DNA of 14,879 nucleotides, from NCBI RefSeq assembly GCF_947253395.1, contig NZ_CAMXYY010000038.1, positions 1-14,879 of the forward strand. The letters run 5' to 3'. Numbering within the stretch: the stretch's first letter is position 1; each line of letters starts with the position of its first letter. Source of the stretch: an uncultured Olegusella sp. (GTDB taxonomy: Bacteria; Actinomycetota; Coriobacteriia; Coriobacteriales; Atopobiaceae). Under the pieces are notes generated by a model, which searched no databases, was not told the origin of the DNA, and was given only the letters and a program-made list of their open reading frames with translations. Positions 1 through 6,119 of this stretch are shown here, in pieces. The position numbers were made by a program, and so were the translations under genes.

Positions 1-48
1 AAGTAGATTCAAAGTGGGAAGAGGGATTCACCGCAAGCTTATTTATTA

Positions 49-60
49 ATGATTAATCAT
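49..60. repeat. 12-bp perfect palindrome upstream of the sigma gene
   Basis: ATGATTAATCAT reads identically on both strands. It is AT-rich, stands alone in the leader of the sigma gene, and could be a dimeric repressor site. No regulator is recognised for it, and AT-rich palindromes of this size do arise by chance. Confidence 0.25.
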
Positions 61-136
61 GAGGAACATATAGCAGCTCACTCATTGTCTAAAGCGCGCA
101 GCAAAACTAAATGGTGCTGTTTTTATGGGATTGGTG

Positions 137-159
137 TCAACTTTTCGCCGTACTTTCGT
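137..159 (+). promoter_or_regulatory. Possible ECF-type promoter for the sigma/DUF4179 pair
   Basis: A TCAAC element at 137-141 is followed 15 bases later by CGT at 157-159. This resembles the AAC (-35) and CGT (-10) cores recognised by many ECF sigma factors, which usually lie 16-17 bases apart, so the spacing is slightly short. It lies about 57 bases before the sigma start, which would fit autoregulation of the sigma gene. The motif is short and could be chance. Confidence 0.22.
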
Positions 160-215
160 GTATGTAGTAGCAGGATGCGCAGCCTACAACGACAAGATGC
201 GAAAGGAGGGATGAG

Positions 216-746
216 ATGCCCGAAGAGTATGAAATGTCTAGCACTGAAGCTCGCCGATTGGTTGATTTATATGCTGATCTTATACTTCGCCTCGCCGCAA
301 GTTATTTGGGTCAGGCGGCAGATGCGGAAGATATTTGTCAGGATGTCTTGCTCAAGCTGTTGTTGCGTTATCGACGCAACCAGGCATTTATGGATTCTGA
401 ACACGAACGTGCGTGGGTTATCAGGGTGACCATTAATGCCTGTAAAGATCAGCTCAAAAGTGCTCGGTATTCGCGCGTTGATTCTCTCGAAGCCAAGTGT
501 GAATCCACAGGATGGGATATCGCAGCCCCCGAACATATCGAGCAAAGCCCTACTTCCAGCAATGTTTTAGCCCAGCTTCAGCAGGTGCCACCAGCGTGGC
601 GCATGGCAATTTACCTGTACTACTACGAGAACCTTTCTGCACGTCAGATTGCAGAAATAACCGAAAGCAGTGAAGCCGCAGTTACGGCTCGCCTGAGCCG
701 TGGGCGCCGTCGCCTACGCAAACTTTTAGAGGGGGATGCACGATGA
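216..746 (+). CDS. Sigma-70 family (ECF-like) RNA polymerase sigma factor
   Basis: This is a 176-residue cytoplasmic sigma factor with only the two domains typical of group 4/ECF sigmas. Region 2 spans about residues 14-84, with the DAEDICQDV segment at 36-44 and the helix around RAWVIRVTINACKD at 65-78. Region 4 spans about 118-172, with the helix-turn-helix at 141-165 (LSARQIAEITESSEAAVTARLSRGRRRL region). The ATG at 216 is preceded by a strong ribosome site, AAGGAGGG at 203-210. An ATG at 211 is out of frame, and longer frames upstream lack a ribosome site. The stop overlaps the next ATG (ATGA at 743-746), so it is translationally coupled to a DUF4179 protein. This arrangement is common in Firmicutes and Coriobacteriia, and the partner is presumed to be the anti-sigma factor. 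The regulon cannot be read from sequence; an envelope-stress role is inference. Confidence 0.93.
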   Translation: MPEEYEMSSTEARRLVDLYADLILRLAASYLGQAADAEDICQDVLLKLLLRYRRNQAFMDSEHERAWVIRVTINACKDQLKSARYSRVDSLEAKCESTGWDIAAPEHIEQSPTSSNVLAQLQQVPPAWRMAIYLYYYENLSARQIAEITESSEAAVTARLSRGRRRLRKLLEGDAR

Positions 747-1888
747 GTACCCAGTTTCGCACATCTATGGACGAGTTGAAATTCTCTGAGACTGCAAAGG
801 CTCAGATGGCAGAGCGTCTTGTCGCTCAAGCAGAGCAGATTGAACAGCGCACGTCGCTGGATTTCCAGCAAAATGTTGCGCAGGAAGTGAAGACTAACGT
901 GATTCCCTTTAAGAAGAAGTCCCATGCTTTGCCACGCCTTGCGGTTGCTGCTGCTTCCGTAGCTGCACTTCTTACCGCCGGCACTGGCGTTGCAGTTGCT
1001 ACGGGCATCGTCCGTATCAATCCCTCTCTTGCCGCAGCTCAACTCTTTGGAAAAGAGGCAAAGACCGAGATTGTCAACAAGATTGGTCGTCCTATCGGTG
1101 CCTCAGTGAGCAACAATGGCATGACCGTTACCGCTGACTCCATTATTGGCGATGACAGCTGTTACGCTATTGTGTTTTCACTGAGTAAAGATGACGGTAG
1201 TGCCTTTGACATCAAGCCTGACAACTACGGTCAGCTGCCTTTAGGCTTTGAGGAGGACAACACGGATCTCAGTACGGGTTTGGTAACGCTTGAACCTGTA
1301 GTGTACGGACAATACGGTTCTTCCTATTTCTACGATGCAGATCCCAGCGATAACTCCATCCAGTATGTCGTACAGATGGCAACGGACGGCAAGCTTACTG
1401 GAGCCACGATGGATGTTCACCTTAAAGACCTTACTCGCACGGGTGAAGGCGCGGACAGGACTACGGTGCAAAAAGGTACGTGGGATTTGCACTTCAAGAT
1501 GGATTATGAGAATACGGGCCACAATCTCAAAAAGGCAAGTAAGTTTACCTACAACGGTCATGCCGCTGAGCTTTGCTCTGGTAGCTTGTCTCCTGTGGCG
1601 TTGAGTCTTGAGTTCACCACCGATGACCGTATGGATGATTTTAGCAATGTGCCCAGTGGTAAAGCGCCCGACAAGATGAGTGCTCAACAGACCAGCTATC
1701 TCGAGATGCCTATTGAATTGACGATGGTTGATGGACAGGTTATCAAATTTAAGAGCAATGGTGGTGGCGTGATTGATCGCAATGCTGATAAGCAGCGGGT
1801 CAAGACTTCTCTCTGGCTTCCTCAAATCATTGACGTGAATGATGTTGCTTGTGTCAAAGTAGGCGATACGGTCATTCCCTTTGCATAG
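743..1888 (+). CDS. DUF4179 membrane protein, probable anti-sigma factor
   Basis: This 381-residue protein has the usual DUF4179 plan. A charged, mostly helical cytoplasmic N-terminus (1-60) is followed by a basic KKK patch at 57-59 and one membrane segment at about 65-88. A long extracytoplasmic region begins with the recognisable DUF4179 core: NNGMTVTADSIIGDD at 124-138, then AIVFSLSKDDGSAF at 142-155. The C-terminal 220 residues look like a beta-rich surface or sensing domain without a catalytic motif I recognise. The start overlaps the sigma stop by four bases, so the two proteins are probably made together. By analogy with other DUF4179 proteins, the cytoplasmic end would bind and hold the sigma factor until an envelope signal releases it. 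There is no canonical zinc anti-sigma HxxxCxxC motif, so binding must use another surface. The anti-sigma role is inferred from context. Confidence 0.85.
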   Translation: MSTQFRTSMDELKFSETAKAQMAERLVAQAEQIEQRTSLDFQQNVAQEVKTNVIPFKKKSHALPRLAVAAASVAALLTAGTGVAVATGIVRINPSLAAAQLFGKEAKTEIVNKIGRPIGASVSNNGMTVTADSIIGDDSCYAIVFSLSKDDGSAFDIKPDNYGQLPLGFEEDNTDLSTGLVTLEPVVYGQYGSSYFYDADPSDNSIQYVVQMATDGKLTGATMDVHLKDLTRTGEGADRTTVQKGTWDLHFKMDYENTGHNLKKASKFTYNGHAAELCSGSLSPVALSLEFTTDDRMDDFSNVPSGKAPDKMSAQQTSYLEMPIELTMVDGQVIKFKSNGGGVIDRNADKQRVKTSLWLPQIIDVNDVACVKVGDTVIPFA

Positions 1889-1951
1889 GTCAAGCAAAAC
1901 CACAACGTTACGCATAATCGCCCGTTGTTCGTAACACAACTGTTTGTAACA

Positions 1952-1986
1952 AAGAAGTGCGCCGACGGTTTGCCAGCGCACTTCTT
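1952..1986. terminator. Bidirectional terminator between DUF4179 gene and nrdG
   Basis: A perfect 11-bp stem (AAGAAGTGCGC at 1952-1962 with GCGCACTTCTT at 1976-1986) encloses a 13-base loop. It lies between two convergent genes, 64 bases after the DUF4179 stop and 22 bases after the nrdG stop on the other strand. T-rich bases follow the stem in both directions, but there is no long T tract, so efficiency is uncertain. Confidence 0.7.
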
Positions 1987-2008
1987 GCTTTATATAAATT
2001 CCACCAGG

Positions 2009-2605
2009 CTACATCGTGTGTGTGGAAAAGAGAGGTTCGTCTTTCCAGGGGATAAGGGGATGAGCGGGGTCAGTTTTTTGCGCAGCAAGAGTTGCAGGTA
2101 CATCAATGAGCCTTTGATTAGAAGAGCCACGAAAACGAAGGGTAATATCTTTTTTTGCTTGGACAAATGGTCCGTCTACCAGCACATCCAAGCAAGAAAC
2201 AAAACGCTCGGTCACCTCGGTTACAGGCGAGACACCCAGCTTGTCATAGGGAGGGTGCGGCGTGTCTTCACCCATAATTTCTTCCCACGTAAAGCCTGAA
2301 TATGACCAGATAGTCTTACGTGGACATTCACGGCGCACGCGCTCAAGAAAATCTACCAAACCACGTTGATTGGCTGGTTCGAAGGGTTCGCCACCCAAGA
2401 GAGTGAGGCCTTGGATATAGTCTGGCTTGAGGCTATCGATAATCTGCTGCTGCACCGCCTCATCAAACGGATTGCCATATTCAAAAGACCAAGCCTCGGG
2501 ATTAAAGCAAAACGGACAGGCGCGACGGCAGCCAGATACAAACAGCGTTGTTCTTACGCCAATGCCGTTGGCAATATCGCAGTATTTGATAGTAGCGTAA
2601 TTCAT
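2009..2605 (-). CDS. nrdG: Anaerobic ribonucleotide reductase activating protein (radical SAM)
   Basis: This 198-residue radical-SAM enzyme reductively cleaves S-adenosylmethionine and installs the glycyl radical on NrdD. The family's N-terminus is seen directly: MNYATIKYCDIANGIGVRTTLFVSGC. The 4Fe-4S/SAM motif follows as C26-x3-C30-x2-C33, and GGEPF at 71-75 is the SAM-binding motif. LRFRGSSNQRLIDV near the C-terminus is the family signature. A longer open frame begins at 2638, but the ATG at 2605 is preceded by AGGAG and matches where NrdG proteins start. The protein is longer than E. coli NrdG (154 aa), with a tail of roughly 30 residues after the signature. Its substrate protein, NrdD, is encoded 3.5 kb away on the same strand rather than next door. 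I find no NrdR-box pair upstream like the one at nrdD. Confidence 0.95.
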   Translation of the reverse strand: MNYATIKYCDIANGIGVRTTLFVSGCRRACPFCFNPEAWSFEYGNPFDEAVQQQIIDSLKPDYIQGLTLLGGEPFEPANQRGLVDFLERVRRECPRKTIWSYSGFTWEEIMGEDTPHPPYDKLGVSPVTEVTERFVSCLDVLVDGPFVQAKKDITLRFRGSSNQRLIDVPATLAAQKTDPAHPLIPWKDEPLFSTHTM

Positions 2606-2774
2606 ATGCTCTCCTGCCTCAGTCGTCACCAGCCACAAAGTATAGACCCAAAACTGATTTATACCTACTAGATGATGTGTTTTGTAATAATTCTTTTAGC
2701 GCTGCTTGAGTACAGAGTTCAATCTCTTAGCAAAGTAATCCTTTGATTTATCAGACTAATTTGAATGCCTGAAG

Positions 2775-2831
2775 TTAAGGAAATCTTTCGAATTTTGCTT
2801 CTGGTTCCTTAAAGGGTGGTCAGAAGATAAT
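2775..2831 (+). promoter_or_regulatory. Candidate operator/promoter upstream of the C39 peptidase gene
   Basis: The inverted repeat TTAAGGAA (2775-2782) and TTCCTTAA (2805-2812), with centres 30 bp (about three helical turns) apart, could be a two-site operator. A possible -10 element, GATAAT at 2826-2831, would place the right arm across the -35 position, though no good -35 hexamer is visible. A start of transcription near 2838 would give a leader of about 50 bases. Both parts are inferred from pattern alone. Confidence 0.3.
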
Positions 2832-2887
2832 GTGCTCAAGCAATACACACCTGTCGTGAATTGCCGCACGCCAAGAAAGGAGGGCAT

Positions 2888-3739
2888 ATGGAAGCTATCT
2901 GCGAAGGGTCTGTATCTCATAATGATGTGGTTTATAGAGGTGGCGTAACTCGCTATAGCCGTAGTGCCTCAACACTTCGGTCGTATCAGCGCCGTGCGCA
3001 TCGCCGGCATCGTCATCGTGGCTGGTTCAAGCGCGTTATCATTCTTTTTTTCCTTACGCTTACGTTCCTTGGGGCTATCTGTTTTCAACAGGGCCTGCTG
3101 CCCTGGCAGCACCCTTCCAAGACTACTCCTGCCGAGCTTGTCAGTCTTTTTGAACGCAATCCCGAAGCACGCCAATTTGTTTTGGACTACGATAAACACC
3201 ACAATGATCATCCAACTATTGATCTTTCGGAATATGCTCACAGTTCCATGGTTCCGCTCTTCTTACAGTGGGATGAGCGCTGGGGCTATACCAACTATGC
3301 TGGTCAGTATTTTGCGCTTTCTGGTTGTGGTCCTAGCTGTTTATCAATGGCCTATATCTATCTTACGGGGGACACATCGATGTCGCCTCTTGCGATGGGC
3401 GAGTTTGCAACAGCTCAGGGTTATGCAGTCGATGGAGAGGGTAGTGCATGGGCGCTGATGTCTCAGGGCGCTCGAAAATTAGGTTTAGATGTGACCGAGA
3501 TTCCCCTGCAAGAGGAACGTGTTAAGGCAAATCTTGAAGCAGGCAACCCCATTATTTGCATCATGGGCCAGGGTGATTTTACCAAGACTGGTCACTTTAT
3601 TGTCCTTGCTGGTCTTAAGGAAGATGGCATCGTTGTGCGTGATCCCAATAGCAAAGAACGCTCCAATAAGATTTGGACCTATGACGAGCTTGAAGGTCAG
3701 ATTCAAAATCTCTGGGTCCTGCGCAAAAGTCAAGTCTAA
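2888..3739 (+). CDS. Membrane-anchored C39-like cysteine peptidase
   Basis: This 283-residue protein has a very basic N-terminal segment rich in Arg and His (about 31-48), a single membrane helix (about 47-68), a linker, and a C39-like peptidase domain (about 120-280). The expected papain-like residues are visible: Gln128 in the oxyanion position (FLQWDERWG), nucleophile Cys147 (SGCGPSCLSM), His236 (TGHFIVLAG) and Asp252 (RDPN). The basic cytoplasmic end and single helix predict that the domain faces outside. It is not fused to an ABC transporter, unlike bacteriocin-maturing C39 enzymes, so it belongs with the stand-alone C39_2-type proteins, whose substrates are mostly unknown. The ATG at 2888 was chosen because AAAGGAGGG lies just upstream; the frame extends to a TTG at 2861 without a ribosome site. 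A two-component system follows 122 bp downstream on the same strand. Hydrolysis of peptides, peptidoglycan stems or pheromones are all possible. Confidence 0.85.
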   Translation: MEAICEGSVSHNDVVYRGGVTRYSRSASTLRSYQRRAHRRHRHRGWFKRVIILFFLTLTFLGAICFQQGLLPWQHPSKTTPAELVSLFERNPEARQFVLDYDKHHNDHPTIDLSEYAHSSMVPLFLQWDERWGYTNYAGQYFALSGCGPSCLSMAYIYLTGDTSMSPLAMGEFATAQGYAVDGEGSAWALMSQGARKLGLDVTEIPLQEERVKANLEAGNPIICIMGQGDFTKTGHFIVLAGLKEDGIVVRDPNSKERSNKIWTYDELEGQIQNLWVLRKSQV

Positions 3740-3861
3740 CAAGCAGAACTTTTCGCCTGCTACCTCATATATCCTCATGAGAGAATAATCTTGTTCGTAT
3801 TTCACCTGTTCTGCTGCAACGTTGCATTGAAATATAAAGGTCTATGTGAGAAAGAGTTCAG

Positions 3862-4581
3862 ATGTATCGCATTCTTCTGGTAGATGATGATCATGATATT
3901 GTTGGTGCACTCAAGATTTATCTGCAAAATTCCGACTATGAGCTGCTTTGTGCCTATGACGGCAAACAAGCTGTCGCAACGGTAGAGCAGGGGATTGAAG
4001 ACAGCCGTCCCATCGATTTGGTTTTGCTTGATGTGATGATGCCCGTGATGGATGGTCCGGCGGCATTGGTACAAATCCGCAAGCTCAGCAATGTTCCGGT
4101 GATTATGCTCACCGCAAAAAGTGAGGACGCAGACAAAGTGCTCGGTCTTGATTTGGGTGCGGACGATTATGTCACCAAGCCTTTTGTACCTGCAGAGTTA
4201 TTGGCGCGCGTACGTAGTGCACTGCGCCGATACAAGCGGCTCGGTGCCGCCAATCCTCAGGAAGAGGAGGCTGCCAGCACACTTGTGCTTGGCGGTATCG
4301 AACTCAATGATGCTGCAAAAAAAGTTACCGTAGATGGCGAAGCGGTTGCGCTTACGCCCAAAGAATATGACATCTGCCATTTTCTCATGAAGCATCCTGG
4401 ACGTGTCTACAGCCCAGCTGCAATCTACGAAGCAGTTTGGGGCGCACCCTCGTATGGCTGTGAAAATACCGTTGCAGTTCACGTACGTCACCTGCGAGAA
4501 AAAATAGAGATTAACCCTGCCGAGCCTCGCTATCTCATGGTGGTTTGGGGCCGCGGCTACAAGATGGGAGGCGCACGATGA
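3862..4581 (+). CDS. OmpR/PhoB-family response regulator
   Basis: This 239-residue two-domain regulator has a receiver domain at 1-120 with all key residues: acidic cluster Asp8-Asp10, phospho-acceptor Asp57 in LLDVMMP, Thr84 and Lys106 (TKPF). A winged-helix DNA-binding domain spans about 138-236, with the transactivation and recognition region at NTVAVHVRHLREKIE and the terminal hairpin at VVWGRGYK. Phosphorylated OmpR-type regulators usually bind direct repeats as dimers. The ribosome site before the ATG at 3862 is weak (GAGAAAGAG). A TATAAA at 3833-3838 could be a -10 element. The stop overlaps the histidine kinase start by ATGA, so the pair is certainly cognate. The target genes are not evident; the upstream peptidase gene is a candidate. 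Confidence 0.95.
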   Translation: MYRILLVDDDHDIVGALKIYLQNSDYELLCAYDGKQAVATVEQGIEDSRPIDLVLLDVMMPVMDGPAALVQIRKLSNVPVIMLTAKSEDADKVLGLDLGADDYVTKPFVPAELLARVRSALRRYKRLGAANPQEEEAASTLVLGGIELNDAAKKVTVDGEAVALTPKEYDICHFLMKHPGRVYSPAAIYEAVWGAPSYGCENTVAVHVRHLREKIEINPAEPRYLMVVWGRGYKMGGAR

Positions 4582-5954
4582 AGCGCAACAACCAGCAAAT
4601 CCCCAATGAGCACGCTGGCGCTCTTTGGGTTTGGTTCATGTGCATTTCGGCGGTTATCAGCAGCTTTTTGTTGATTCCTCTGGTTCATGCCTTTTTTGTC
4701 TATGCGACACACGGTATGACCACTTTTCCTGAGAGCTATTACGTTATTTGCACCCTTGATTGTGCACTCGTGCTCTTTATGCTCTTTGTGGCAAAGCATT
4801 GGGAGATGGCTGACGACATTAAAAGCGCTTGGTCATACCTTTGGCGCTGGGCTCTGGGATATGTAGCAGTCATAGCCGTAGTACTGTTTTGCGTATCCTC
4901 GGGTCTTTTTGTTGCGTTGCTGGTGTTAGCGCTGTGTTCTTTAAGCTTTGTGATGCTGGGTGAGCGCCAAGCCCGTCTTGATGATATAGGTAAAACAATT
5001 AAGTGTCTGGCTGCTGGTGATTTTACAGCGCAGGTGGATGAAAGCTTAATGCGCGGTGATCTTCGCGAGCTTGCAAGCGATATCAACAGATTGGCGCACG
5101 TGAGCTCTGTGGCTGCAGATGAGCGGGCTAACGCTTTGCGCTTGAGCCTTGATGCCGAGCAGGATAAGGTGCGTGCTGAGCGTCTCCGTACCGAGCTCAT
5201 TGCCAATGTGAGCCATGATCTCAAGACACCGCTGACTTCGGTAATCAACTATGCTGATTTGCTTTCTGCCGAGCTTGCTATTGCTCCAGAGGGTCGTGAT
5301 GAAGACAAGCTTGAGGAATGCTCTGATGTGCTCGCCCGCCAGTCTGTGCGCCTAAGGAAGCTCATTGAGGATTTGATTGAGGCTTCAAAGGCACAAACAG
5401 GCAATATCTCAGTTGCACTGGCGCCGCTCGATGCTTCTGTGCTGGTAGCACAGGCGGGTGGTGAGTGGACAGAGCGCCTGAACAAGCAGAACATTCAGCT
5501 GATATGTACGACTTTTGATGAGCCGCTGATGATTAATGCCGATGGCAGGCAGATGGGCCGCATCTTTGACAACATCCTTAGCAACGTGTCCAAGTATGCC
5601 ATGGCAGGAACGAGAGCCTATTTCAGCGTTCAACCCTCAGCTGAGGGGGGAGTAGAAATTAGCTGCAAGAACATCTCTGCAACGCAGCTGAATATCAGTG
5701 CGGAAGAACTGCTGGAGCGCTTTGTGCGGGGAGACGCTTCACGTACGACTGAAGGTTCGGGCTTGGGTCTGTCGATTGCTCAGAGCTTGATGGAGCTCCA
5801 AGGTGGGAGTTTGAAACTTGCAATAGATGCAGACCTGTTTTCAGTGACGCTTTATTTTCCCAGAGCTGCCACAACTGCCGACAGCTCTCATGCGCTTGTT
5901 GCTTCTCCTGCGGCGTCTGCTAGTTCCACCGGCAGTGAATCTCGTACGGAGTAG
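4578..5954 (+). CDS. Sensor histidine kinase with degenerate G1 box
   Basis: This is a 458-residue membrane kinase with hydrophobic segments at about 17-45, 55-73 and 93-127. A HAMP-like linker (about 130-180, with CLAAGDFTAQV) precedes the dimerisation/phosphotransfer helix, with His213 in NVSHDLKTPL. The ATPase domain shows the N box (DNILSNVSKYA, 331-341), an F-box-like ERFVRGDASR (380-389) and the G2 box GSGLGLSIAQ (393-402). The usual DxGxG G1 box is absent; its place is taken by CKNISATQLNIS (363-374). I know this pattern from other Gram-positive kinases, so it is likely a functional subfamily. There is little extracytoplasmic sequence, which suggests intramembrane or accessory-protein sensing. 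The Ala/Ser-rich tail after residue 430 looks disordered. GGGAGG before the ATG at 4578 supports this start over an in-frame ATG at 4545 inside the regulator gene. Confidence 0.93.
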   Translation: MKRNNQQIPNEHAGALWVWFMCISAVISSFLLIPLVHAFFVYATHGMTTFPESYYVICTLDCALVLFMLFVAKHWEMADDIKSAWSYLWRWALGYVAVIAVVLFCVSSGLFVALLVLALCSLSFVMLGERQARLDDIGKTIKCLAAGDFTAQVDESLMRGDLRELASDINRLAHVSSVAADERANALRLSLDAEQDKVRAERLRTELIANVSHDLKTPLTSVINYADLLSAELAIAPEGRDEDKLEECSDVLARQSVRLRKLIEDLIEASKAQTGNISVALAPLDASVLVAQAGGEWTERLNKQNIQLICTTFDEPLMINADGRQMGRIFDNILSNVSKYAMAGTRAYFSVQPSAEGGVEISCKNISATQLNISAEELLERFVRGDASRTTEGSGLGLSIAQSLMELQGGSLKLAIDADLFSVTLYFPRAATTADSSHALVASPAASASSTGSESRTE

Positions 5955-6030
5955 CTTTTAGTAGCGCGGGTACAACGCTTGGTTTGTTTGATGAGATGAT
6001 AGCGGCAAGCCGCTTCCATCTAAGATGATG

Positions 6031-6066
6031 AAAAAGAAGCCAGGAAAGCAAAACTTTCCTGGCTTC
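6031..6066 (-). terminator. Rho-independent terminator of nrdD
   Basis: A perfect 13-bp stem (GAAGCCAGGAAAG at 6036-6048 with CTTTCCTGGCTTC at 6054-6066) has a 5-base loop. On the minus strand it is followed by TTTTT (bases 6035-6031), 53 bases after the nrdD stop. On the plus strand there is no T tract, so read-through from the kinase gene would be stopped less well. The small AGCGG/CCGCT hairpin at 6001-6014 is too weak to serve the kinase gene alone. Confidence 0.9.
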
Positions 6067-6119
6067 GAGTCGTGCAGGTGGATATCGAGTGTAGTAGCAG
6101 ACAGGCAGCGTGTTATGCT

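Noticed and set aside
1241..1981. 246-codon minus-strand open frame opposite the DUF4179 gene
   Set aside because: It would run through the terminator hairpin and has no domain; the plus-strand reading has the DUF4179 signature.
3742..3815. AGCAGAAC/GTTCTGCT inverted repeat between peptidase and regulator genes
   Set aside because: The 8-bp arms are 58 bases apart with no T tract; too weak to call a terminator or operator.
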